A DNA stretch of 16,698 nucleotides from MHLP01 sp043736515 (lineage in GTDB: Bacteria; Patescibacteriota; Minisyncoccia; Phycocordibacterales; UBA6899), in contig JAYTCK010000070.1 in the NCBI GenBank assembly GCA_043736515.1, forward strand, positions 1 through 16,698, written 5' to 3'. Numbering within the stretch: position 1 is the first letter of the stretch; each line of letters opens with the position of its first letter. Made by a program: the position numbers and the translations under genes. The notes below the pieces were generated by a model that was given only the letters and a program-made list of their open reading frames with translations, had not been told where the DNA came from and did no database searches. Below, one piece after another: positions 6,902 through 14,412 of the stretch.

Positions 6902-9764
6902 ATATCATACTATTATGCAACAAGCACACGCCTTACAATACATCACGAATGCAATGAGCCTCCGAACTCCGCAAGAGAAGAGCTTGGTACTTTTTGCTGA
7001 ATATCTTAAAACAGAGGCTGGTAAAAAAGTGTTGAATAGAATGAAGAGAGAGGATCGTGGGGATGTTGGCGACATTGAGACATCGACAAAAGAGTACACC
7101 AAAACAATACCCGACCTGAATCAGTTTCAGTCCTTTGAACGAACTTTTCCCGCCTACACATTTGCCCTCGCAACTGGTGTTGGTAAAACTCGTCTTATGG
7201 GCGCATTTGTTGCATATTTGTACCTCGTCTATGGGGTGCAACATTTCATGATTGTCGCTCCGGGTAATACCATTTATCGAAAGTTAGTGGATGATTTCAG
7301 TAAGGCTAACAACCCCAAGTATGTCTTTCGTGGAATTGAAGAACTCACTACTACAAACGTAAAAATTATCACCAAAGAGAATTATGGACAAAGTACGCTG
7401 GCTCAACTCTTTGTAAACAAGATCGAAATTAATATTTTTAATATTCAGCAGTTTGCACAGAAAGACATTGAAAAGGAAAAAGGCATTACAAAAGGTTCGG
7501 AAATATTTGGAATGGAAGACGGCAAGCTATTGTCATATTTTGATTATCTCAAAGAGCAGGATGATCTTGTTGTCTTGATGGACGAGTCACATCACTACCA
7601 CGCCGATGCGGCGATGAGTTCTCTTGACCGCATTGATCCGTTGTTTGGCCTGGAGTTTACTGCGACACCATATCTTGCGCCCACTAGCACAAGAAGAAAT
7701 GCTGAGCTTATTCTCAAGAAAAATATTTTCTATACATACAATCTCGGTAACGCTATTCGTGATGGGTATGTAAAAGATCCATGGATAGGCACAGAAGCCG
7801 ATGTGGACTTTACTCAGTGGGACGCAGAGTCTTTGGAAACTGACGCTCGCAAGTTGCAACTCGCTGCTTTTTTTCATGAGCGCGCAAAAGTTGCTCTCAA
7901 AGAGTACGCACTAGAAAATAATAGGCTGGAGGTGAAGCCCGTGATGCTTGTGGTCGCCAAGGACACTGCTCACGCTAGCGCCCTGCGCACACTAATCGAT
8001 AGTGAGCAGTTTAGAGGTGGTGCATATAAGGGCAAGGTCATTGAGGTGCACACAAAAACTAAGGGAGATGAGGCGGACGAAACGATTGAAAAACTCATTT
8101 CATTAGAAAACCCCGACAACATTGTTGAGATTGTTATCCACGTGAACATGCTCAAAGAAGGCTGGGATGTAGCCAATATATATACCATCGCACCAATACG
8201 ATCTTCGGCTGCACAGATTTTGACTGAGCAAACAATCGGTCGTGGACTTCGTTTGCCTTATGGAGAGAAAACTGGAAACAAAAATGTTGATCGCGTTATG
8301 ATTGTCGCGCACGATAATTACGCAAAAGTGATTGAGGAGGCACAGCACTCCAAACTGATACAACCATCAAATATTGAAAGTATATCGACGGGAGACACAA
8401 AAGTAGTAAAAGAGGTTATTGAGGTGCAGTCGGCATTTGTCACAAGCATAGAAGAGCAGATCAAGGCCAGCCCAGCAATAATGCAGGAGATTGAGTCGCA
8501 AGCAACAAAAACAGTGAGTGCTGTCATTTCAAGCGATACACCAGCGGATGTTATTGCCCTCACTGTGCAGAATAAAGTGCGGGAGATAGTGGAGATGACC
8601 GCAAAGAATGAAGCAAGGAAACAAAGTTTCGTTGCGCATCATCAGCACGCCGAATCGACCCAAGCTGTCGACGTGGTGTATGAAGAAGGGTCACTTTTTC
8701 ATATTTTGAGTGAACCTGCGAAAAAGGAACTTGAGAGCATTGGCCGTATCTCGAGGCAGACTATTGAGATTCGCAATATTCCCATCCCAAGATTGATGCT
8801 CACGCCCCACTACGGAGAACTCACCATCGACGATTTTGATTTAGAAACAAAAAAACTAAGCAAATTTGCTACGGATGCTTCAATTGTTGAGCAGGCACTC
8901 CAGGGAAAAGAGCAGACTGATCTTTTTGGTCATGCATATCAAGGAATGAGAGAAACGGAGATCACTCGCGTATCAAGTCTTGGAGAGGGTCGTGCACAAA
9001 GTCCCGAGAGTACGATCCTTTCCGCGCTCGTCGAAGAACCTCTTATTGACTACGATGATCAAAAACAGAAAGGTTTGCTATTGAAGCTTGCAAAACAAGC
9101 CGTTGAACATTATGGGTCATTTACTGGTGACACAAGTTCGCTCAAAATGATGGTGGAAAATAACTTCCGCCAAATTGCTAAAGAAATTTACCCTCAAATA
9201 TTGACCCACAAAGTGTTTAAGTCTGAGAGTTATTTGGAATCGAGTATTCGTGAGCCAAAACCATATCTTGAGCAATATAATATTTCTCGAAGTTTGAGCG
9301 AGGTACCAGTCACACTAGCATCACAGCTTGATCGTTTTTCGCGTGAGAAAATTTACACTGGATTTAGTAAAGCTTGTCACTCGATGTATCGGTTCGACTC
9401 TTCGGATGAAGCACGAATGGCGTATCTTCTCGATGGTGATGCTAGTGTAGAAGATTGGCTAAGACCTGCCCCGAATCAATTCGAAGGACTTTATTGGCGT
9501 GATGAAGTTGGTAATTCCCAGCGCCGCTATGAGCCAGACTTCGTAGTTGAATTTGAGCACGAAATAGTAATGATTGAGGTAAAACCGAGTGGAGAGATAA
9601 GTAATCTCGACGTACAAGCAAAAAAGAAAACCGCTGACAAGTATTGCGAGCTTGTTTCTGAGAATGTTGGCAAATACGGAATAGTAAAACCGTGGAGATA
9701 CGTGATTGTCCCAACAGAAAAAATCACCGTAAGCTCTACGTTACTAGCATTACTAAGTTTATGA
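6885..9764 (+). CDS. Type III Res-like restriction helicase-nuclease
   Basis: This is the restriction partner of the upstream Mod: an ATP-dependent SF2 helicase with a C-terminal nuclease. Counting from the first in-frame ATG (6873), it has TGVGKT (Walker A, 101-106), MDESHHYH (DEAH-type box, DESH 237-240), FTATPY, TIGRGLRLPYG (motif VI, T454-G464) and a PD-(D/E)XK site with PD at 888-889 and EVK at 902-904. All key residues are intact, so it should be active. Possible starts are the ATGs at 6873, 6885 and 6894. An AGGAGG at 6876-6881 makes 6885 (3-nt spacing) or 6894 (12-nt spacing) more likely than 6873. All of them overlap the end of mod, so translation is coupled. In type III enzymes Res works only in a complex with Mod, cutting after ATP hydrolysis. 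About 960 aa fits the family. Confidence 0.9.
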   Translation: MILMNKYHTIMQQAHALQYITNAMSLRTPQEKSLVLFAEYLKTEAGKKVLNRMKREDRGDVGDIETSTKEYTKTIPDLNQFQSFERTFPAYTFALATGVGKTRLMGAFVAYLYLVYGVQHFMIVAPGNTIYRKLVDDFSKANNPKYVFRGIEELTTTNVKIITKENYGQSTLAQLFVNKIEINIFNIQQFAQKDIEKEKGITKGSEIFGMEDGKLLSYFDYLKEQDDLVVLMDESHHYHADAAMSSLDRIDPLFGLEFTATPYLAPTSTRRNAELILKKNIFYTYNLGNAIRDGYVKDPWIGTEADVDFTQWDAESLETDARKLQLAAFFHERAKVALKEYALENNRLEVKPVMLVVAKDTAHASALRTLIDSEQFRGGAYKGKVIEVHTKTKGDEADETIEKLISLENPDNIVEIVIHVNMLKEGWDVANIYTIAPIRSSAAQILTEQTIGRGLRLPYGEKTGNKNVDRVMIVAHDNYAKVIEEAQHSKLIQPSNIESISTGDTKVVKEVIEVQSAFVTSIEEQIKASPAIMQEIESQATKTVSAVISSDTPADVIALTVQNKVREIVEMTAKNEARKQSFVAHHQHAESTQAVDVVYEEGSLFHILSEPAKKELESIGRISRQTIEIRNIPIPRLMLTPHYGELTIDDFDLETKKLSKFATDASIVEQALQGKEQTDLFGHAYQGMRETEITRVSSLGEGRAQSPESTILSALVEEPLIDYDDQKQKGLLLKLAKQAVEHYGSFTGDTSSLKMMVENNFRQIAKEIYPQILTHKVFKSESYLESSIREPKPYLEQYNISRSLSEVPVTLASQLDRFSREKIYTGFSKACHSMYRFDSSDEARMAYLLDGDASVEDWLRPAPNQFEGLYWRDEVGNSQRRYEPDFVVEFEHEIVMIEVKPSGEISNLDVQAKKKTADKYCELVSENVGKYGIVKPWRYVIVPTEKITVSSTLLALLSL

Positions 9765-11245
9765 AACTGCAGAAAATCATAATTAAAAACTATAGGAGCA
9801 TAGAAGAGCAGTCTTTTGTCATTGAAGAAAAAAATAAAAGTCATACTTACACCCTGATAGGAATAAATGAGTCTGGTAAAAGCAGTTTTCTTATGGCCCT
9901 GTCTTTGGTTGACGATGGTGAAGTAGTTTTTCCGCGTGATTTCTTTGATGAAAAGAATCCCATTGAAATTTCACTTAACTATTCCTTGGACGAAAAAGAC
10001 ACAAAAGCTCTAAATCAAGAGCTAGTAGGCAAAGGGATAGAAAAGCACATCCTCTCGGAGATTGAAGTTGGCGGCATAGAAGTTGGCGTATTTTTTGATA
10101 AAACAAACAATTATGCTAGAAAGAATTTCGAGAGAATTTCTTTTAGTAAAACAACCTTGGCTGGGTACTTTTTCAATGGTGCATTGCCACAAAAGAAAAC
10201 AGAGGGTCAAGAGGCAGATGATCTTGATCTTTCAGAGTTATTTGAAATACTACTTCCACAGTACTTTTATAAAAAATCTCATTTCATAACTTTTTGGAAG
10301 TCTGATCCAAAACACTTAATTGGTGAGCAAATCAACCTAGAAACGTTTTTGGCTGATCCAGAGAATGTTTCAGTTCCTCTGTTTAATTGCTTTCTGTTGG
10401 CAAAAATCACAGACATTAAGACTGAGATCGAAAGCATAAGGACGGATACAGCACGACGGCAGAATCTTCAAGACAAACTCAGTGATGCGGTCACTGTACA
10501 CATAAGAAAAGTTTGGCCTAATCATCCAATAAAAATTAAATTTAACATCAACAACATGATGCTTGAATTCTTGATTGAAGATGATGATGTTAGGTACAAA
10601 ACAAAAACCACGGGGCAAAGAAGCGATGGGTTCAAACAGTTTATATCTTTTCTTCTGACCATCTCTGCTGAGCATAGAGCAAGCTCACTTTCTAGATCAC
10701 TGCTCTTGCTTGATGAACCAGAGACACACCTTCATCCAAAGGCTCAGGAATTTCTTCGCGAGGAATTGATCACGATAACCAAGAACAAGGAAAACAATAT
10801 TGTGTTTTTTGCGACACACTCAAATTACATGATAGACCGAGATTGTATGGGTCGATGTTACAAAGTTGAGAAGAAGGGCAACAACAAAACTGCCATTAGT
10901 AAAATCGAGGGCGGGGTCAGCTCATATGCGGAAGTAAATTACGATGTTTTTGGTATACTTTCCTCTGATTACCACAACGAACTTTACGGACTCATTCAGG
11001 ATAAAAGTGAAAAGGTAAATGTTTCGGATTTTGATATCTATCTTGAAACCGAAAAAATCCAAAAAGATAAGAAATACATAAAAATAAAGAAGGATGGGAC
11101 CACCGAAGAACAAACGCTTACCTTGCCGTCATACATCAGGAATTTGATTCACCATCCAGAAAATGTAAATAACGCAAAGTTTACAGATGCCGATCTGGAA
11201 AAGTCCACAAAAGCATTACTTAAGATCAAATTAAAAATGAAGTAA
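9761..11245 (+). CDS. AAA/ABC-type ATPase (OLD/RecF-like head)
   Basis: This is a 494-aa ATPase of the AAA_15/AAA_21 type, related to the ATPase domains of OLD and RecF/SMC-like proteins. MKLQKIIIKNYRSIEEQSF is the standard N-terminal strand of this group. Walker A GINESGKSS is at 34-42, Walker B LLLLDEPETHLHP at 314-326, and the switch histidine in FFATHSN is H353. An upstream in-frame ATG at 9692 lies within the res gene, but the ATG at 9761 overlaps the res stop as ATGA and matches the family N-terminus, so I chose it. I see no TOPRIM nuclease domain. The C-terminus carries YIRNLIHHPENVNN (residues 458-471), an R-x4-H pattern that resembles HEPN RNase motifs but is also common in this ATPase group. 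Such ATPases often serve as sensor or effector subunits in defence operons; that role here is inferred. Confidence 0.88.
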   Translation: MKLQKIIIKNYRSIEEQSFVIEEKNKSHTYTLIGINESGKSSFLMALSLVDDGEVVFPRDFFDEKNPIEISLNYSLDEKDTKALNQELVGKGIEKHILSEIEVGGIEVGVFFDKTNNYARKNFERISFSKTTLAGYFFNGALPQKKTEGQEADDLDLSELFEILLPQYFYKKSHFITFWKSDPKHLIGEQINLETFLADPENVSVPLFNCFLLAKITDIKTEIESIRTDTARRQNLQDKLSDAVTVHIRKVWPNHPIKIKFNINNMMLEFLIEDDDVRYKTKTTGQRSDGFKQFISFLLTISAEHRASSLSRSLLLLDEPETHLHPKAQEFLREELITITKNKENNIVFFATHSNYMIDRDCMGRCYKVEKKGNNKTAISKIEGGVSSYAEVNYDVFGILSSDYHNELYGLIQDKSEKVNVSDFDIYLETEKIQKDKKYIKIKKDGTTEEQTLTLPSYIRNLIHHPENVNNAKFTDADLEKSTKALLKIKLKMK

Positions 11246-11258
11246 ATCAGGTACCTAA

Positions 11259-12746
11259 GTGAACAGCATACTCTCAAAGACTGACTTTAAGGAATACCTC
11301 ATTTGCCAAAAGTGGATTTGGTTGAAAAAGATAAAACCCGAACAATGTGTTGAGGGTGAAATGTCGTTATTCATGGAAAAGCTTATTCAAGACGGCTATG
11401 AGGTGGAGGCGTACGCTCAGCAGCTTTTTCCTGATGGGGTCAACGTAACTGGCAACAAGGAAGCCCTCATCGCTACCACCAAAGAACTAATGGGACAGCA
11501 TAAGACGATGTTCCAAGCGACATTTCAAACAGTAGAAGGTCTATTCGCAAAGATAGATGTACTGGCTTTTGATTCAAAAACTAACAAGTGGGATATATAC
11601 GAGATCAAGGCGAGTTCTGAAATTAAAACCGACCTACAGCATAACCACGTAAAGGATATTATCTTTCAGACCATCACTGCTGAGAATGCAGGTGTCGAGG
11701 TTGGAAAAAGTTTTATCACCCACGTCAACAAGGAATACCGACGAAGAGGAGATGTTAATCCGAAAGAATTGTTTGTTGTTGAGGACGTGACGGAAGTGGT
11801 GCAGAAAGAAAAAGAGAGTGTGCGCGCGGAGATAAACGAAGCTCTGTCGTTGCTCAAAAAAGATGACGTAACGCTCGAAGGTTGCGCCTGCTTATTCAAA
11901 AGTCACGGTCAGCGATGTGACAGCTTTGAACTATTTAATCCCAATGTGCCAAAATACTCGGTGCATCACGTGGTAACAGGAAAGAAGTTGCAACTACTTT
12001 TGAGCGACAATATTTTGAATATCAAAGACATCCCTGATGATTTTGACCTGACCGACATCCAGCGAGGGAAAGTGGATATTCAGAAGTCTGGTCAGCCATT
12101 CATTAACACTGAGGCTATTCGAGAGACCCTCTCTAATTTAGTGTTCCCATTGTACTTTCTTGACTATGAGACGTTTGGTAAGCCGTATCCAATACTCGAT
12201 GGATATACGACGAATCAGCAGATTGTGTTTCAGGTATCAATCCATGTCGTGGAGGAGAACGGAGACATAAAACATTTTGAATATCTTGGTAGTGATCTTG
12301 AGTCAGCAACAACAGGGCTACTCGAGATGATGAAGGTAAACATTGGTCCCACGGGGAGTGTGATTGTGTGGAATGAAGGCTTTGAGAAAGGAAGGAACAC
12401 TGAGCTTGCGGAAATACACCCGGAGCATAAAGCATTCTTGGAGGATATCAATAGTCGTATCTTCGATTTGATGTTCGTCTTTAAGAAAGACTTCTTGCAT
12501 CCAGACTTCAACGGAAGTGCCTCAATTAAAAAAGTGTTACCCGTGTTGTTGCCAGAGCTTTCCTACAAGAATCTCGAAATTCAAGATGGCACGATGGCAA
12601 TGAGTGAATGGGAGAGGAGTATCAAAGACGTAACGACTGAAGATGAGAGGAAAAAAATTCGCGAGAATCTACTGAAGTATTGCAAACTCGACACTCTAGC
12701 AATGGTCGAGATTTGGAATTTTCTACGGAAATTGACCGCTATTTAG
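11259..12746 (+). CDS. DUF2779 family protein, putative dual nuclease
   Basis: The 495-aa protein starts at a GTG whose product begins MNSILSKTDFKEYLICQKWIWLKK, as DUF2779 proteins do. The N-terminal half looks like a Cas4/RecB-type PD-(D/E)XK nuclease: ID (100), then YEIKAS with E115 and K117, followed by HNHVKDIIFQT (H130, Q137), which resembles the downstream part of that fold. A cysteine cluster, CACLFKSHGQRC, sits around residue 210. The DUF2779 half looks like an RNase H/DEDD exonuclease, with FLDYET (D302, E304), an IVWNEGFEKGRN segment and YCKLDTLAMVEIW with D478. It may trim or degrade DNA ends made by the restriction complex. It is the last gene of the operon, 13 bp after the ATPase, and ends 7 bp from the convergent recombinase gene. 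No terminator is visible between them. The family call is solid; the enzymatic activities are inferred. Confidence 0.85.
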   Translation: MNSILSKTDFKEYLICQKWIWLKKIKPEQCVEGEMSLFMEKLIQDGYEVEAYAQQLFPDGVNVTGNKEALIATTKELMGQHKTMFQATFQTVEGLFAKIDVLAFDSKTNKWDIYEIKASSEIKTDLQHNHVKDIIFQTITAENAGVEVGKSFITHVNKEYRRRGDVNPKELFVVEDVTEVVQKEKESVRAEINEALSLLKKDDVTLEGCACLFKSHGQRCDSFELFNPNVPKYSVHHVVTGKKLQLLLSDNILNIKDIPDDFDLTDIQRGKVDIQKSGQPFINTEAIRETLSNLVFPLYFLDYETFGKPYPILDGYTTNQQIVFQVSIHVVEENGDIKHFEYLGSDLESATTGLLEMMKVNIGPTGSVIVWNEGFEKGRNTELAEIHPEHKAFLEDINSRIFDLMFVFKKDFLHPDFNGSASIKKVLPVLLPELSYKNLEIQDGTMAMSEWERSIKDVTTEDERKKIRENLLKYCKLDTLAMVEIWNFLRKLTAI

Positions 12747-12753
12747 GAGTGGA

Positions 12754-14076
12754 CTAACCCAACGATATCACCTTGTTATTGAGTAGTATTTTTCCTCTAA
12801 GACACCCCAATAGCTCTCGCTTTTCAATATCTTGCCCCTCGCGCAGAATGTATTTTGCATAGTTGCGAATGTCGATATCTCCAACGGTTATTTTTTCTTT
12901 GATCCCAAGCACGCCTTGTTGAAATTTTTTGACTCGCTCAACTTCAAACTTGAGCTTTTCCCTTATGCCGATCTCGTCAATATCTATCTTGTCGAGTAAC
13001 TCTGCAAACTGCTTGATCAATTCTTTTTCTTCGATATATCCACACTTACAATCCTTGTCCCTCGCTTTCGTACATCCGTAGTACACATATCGATGGATGT
13101 TTCCGTTTTGCTGTTTCTTAAACTTTTCATCGGCACTGATTCCTGATCCGCAGAGTCCACAGGTCATCATTTTGGTAAATGCAAACTCTTTGCTTTCGGA
13201 TCGTATGATCTGACTTTTGACCTGCGTTTGAACAAGGTCAAAAAGTTCCTTAGTAATTATCGATGGATGCTTTCCTGTATACCAATTACCACTTTTCTTT
13301 GGATACTCAAAGACCCCATAATAAAAATGGTTTTCGAGTACTTTATAGATATTTCCGAGCGAGAGATGTTTGTGTCCTGCGACTGTCCTAAAATTCAGAT
13401 CAAACTTTAGCCAGTGGTAAATCTTTCTTCCACTCCACTTATCGTATGCTACTTTCTCAAACATTTGCTTGATGACCATCGCTCGATCAGGATCAATAAT
13501 TGTCTGACACTTTCTATCCGTTCGTTTTTCTTTGAGGTAGCCAGTTGGTGCACCACTCGGCCATAGTCCCATTTCGACTCTTGTGCGAAGTCCGCGCTTT
13601 ACGTTAATACTCTTGTTATCATTCTCAAGTTTCCCTTGGCTACACAAGATCATAAGTAGAAACTTCTCATTCGGCGAGTTTCGGAATTGTTGGCCGTAGG
13701 TTCGAATCTCCAAGAGGTGTTTCTGATCCATCAGATCAACAACCGAACCTAAATCGCCTGCATTACGGCTCAATCGATCGGGTGCCCATGTGAGTATGCC
13801 GTTAAATCGTCCTCGCCTGATATCTTCTAGTATTTCCTTGAAGACGGGACGTTGCCCCGACTCCTTGGCTGAATGGGATTCGCGGCGGATATCAGCAACC
13901 TCAAGTCCATCACGCTCGGCGATCTGTAACATTTCCTTTACTTGTGATTCGATCGAGAGAGCCTGCTTTTCTGCTTGCTCCGTACTCTTTCTTGCGTATA
14001 AGCAGTATCTTACTTTCTCATCTATTACGACCGCAGGACTGCTAAATTGGGCAGTCGTTGTCTGTGTTTCCATCAT
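12754..14076 (-). CDS. Large serine recombinase (integrase/resolvase family)
   Basis: This 440-aa site-specific recombinase cuts and rejoins DNA through a serine-DNA link and typically inserts or removes mobile elements. The N-terminal resolvase domain has YCLYARKSTEQ with the nucleophile S31, the RESHSAKESGQRPVF segment (65-79) and TWAPDRLSRNAGDL (96-109). A Recombinase domain follows (SINVKRGLRTRVEMG...PTGYL). The C-terminal zinc ribbon has C306/C309 (CGLC) and C335 with C343/C345. A coiled-coil stretch comes after it. The length and intact motifs suggest a working enzyme, though I cannot test this. It points back at the defence operon and is the best candidate for the enzyme that moved the island. 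Three CAT triplets (14071-14080) give alternative neighbouring starts; I chose the longest. Confidence 0.95.
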   Translation of the reverse strand: MMETQTTTAQFSSPAVVIDEKVRYCLYARKSTEQAEKQALSIESQVKEMLQIAERDGLEVADIRRESHSAKESGQRPVFKEILEDIRRGRFNGILTWAPDRLSRNAGDLGSVVDLMDQKHLLEIRTYGQQFRNSPNEKFLLMILCSQGKLENDNKSINVKRGLRTRVEMGLWPSGAPTGYLKEKRTDRKCQTIIDPDRAMVIKQMFEKVAYDKWSGRKIYHWLKFDLNFRTVAGHKHLSLGNIYKVLENHFYYGVFEYPKKSGNWYTGKHPSIITKELFDLVQTQVKSQIIRSESKEFAFTKMMTCGLCGSGISADEKFKKQQNGNIHRYVYYGCTKARDKDCKCGYIEEKELIKQFAELLDKIDIDEIGIREKLKFEVERVKKFQQGVLGIKEKITVGDIDIRNYAKYILREGQDIEKRELLGCLRGKILLNNKVISLG

Positions 14077-14101
14077 TCATTAATGACAGAACTAATGGGG
14101 T

Positions 14102-14148
14102 TGCTAAGCCACGACTGTTGGCAAGATGTTGACAGCAATCGCTTAGCA
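14102..14148. other. Candidate recombinase attachment site or operator (dyad)
   Basis: A 47-bp imperfect dyad lies 26 bp upstream of the recombinase start. The outer arms TGCTAAGC (14102-14109) and GCTTAGCA (14141-14148) are perfect, and the inner arms CTGT (14115-14118) and ACAG (14132-14135) share the same centre at 14125. Size, symmetry and position next to the integrase gene resemble a serine-recombinase att site, but an operator for the recombinase gene is an equal possibility. I found no convincing second copy at the left end of the island. Confidence 0.35.
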
Positions 14149-14170
14149 GATTAGGTCATTTCTGATAGGG

Positions 14171-14199
14171 TTTAAGATGATAGTGAAAAATGCTATCAT
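14171..14199 (+). promoter_or_regulatory. Promoter of the PDDEXK_4 gene with overlapping palindrome
   Basis: TGCTATCAT (14191-14199) is an extended -10 box. TTTAAG (14171-14176) is a weak -35 box at 17-bp spacing. The start would be near 14206, giving a 5' leader of about 207 nt. A perfect inverted repeat, ATGATAG (14177-14183) with CTATCAT (14193-14199), covers the spacer and the -10 box and could be an operator. Confidence 0.4.
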
Positions 14200-14205
14200 T
14201 GAGGA

Positions 14206-14412
14206 ACAATTGAATAAAAGACGGCCTAACCCTTAGGGATTTCCTTAAGGTATGGTTGCAAAACCTAGTAGAGATCAAAAGACTCCCAGTCAGAGTCACT
14301 CTACTAGGTCATATCTGGAAACGGGTATGGGTTTGGCCGAAAGGTCAAATCGCAATGGCTGGGAGCCTTTTGATTACCTAAAGGCTTCGGCTCATAAATC
14401 CTAGTAGGGTGC
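14206..14412 (+). promoter_or_regulatory. Structured 5' leader with mutually exclusive helices
   Basis: This 207-nt gene-free leader is packed with inverted repeats. A stem-loop covers 14231-14250. Helix A pairs 14263-14273 with 14299-14309 (11 bp, perfect) and can be extended by GACTC/GAGTC in its loop. Helix C pairs 14273-14292 with 14356-14375 (about 20 bp, one mismatch, two G-U). Helix D is TTTGGCC-GAAA-GGTCAAA at 14332-14349, with a GNRA tetraloop. Helix F pairs 14362-14370 with 14380-14388. Helix B pairs 14299-14308 with 14400-14409 and would cover the GTAGGG just before the ATG at 14413. A excludes B and C excludes F. This is the logic of an RNA switch that exposes or hides the ribosome-binding region. 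I do not recognise a known riboswitch class. It could also be a stand-alone structured RNA. Confidence 0.55.

Noticed and set aside
9692..9760. Longer ATPase start inside the Res gene
   Set aside because: The extra 23 residues do not match the family start, whereas the ATG at 9761 overlaps the Res stop and begins with the expected strand.
2177..9764. DISARM system
   Set aside because: A SNF2 helicase with a methyltransferase is present, but there is no DUF1998 protein, no DrmA-type helicase and no phospholipase D-like DrmC, and the methyltransferase is a Mod with its own Res.
1973..12746. BREX system or classical type I restriction system
   Set aside because: No PglZ, BrxC, HsdS or HsdM-like protein is visible; the methyltransferase and nuclease are of type III kind.
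13228..14083. Plus-strand open frames antisense to the serine recombinase
   Set aside because: The minus frame has all catalytic and zinc-ribbon residues; the other frames are shadows.
14206..14412. Retron RNA, type III toxin-antitoxin repeat RNA, T-box or CRISPR array
   Set aside because: There is no reverse transcriptase or ToxN-like protein, no tandem repeat series with spacers, and no T-box sequence. The near-repeat of CCTAGTAG at 14264 and 14400 acts as two competing partners of one strand.
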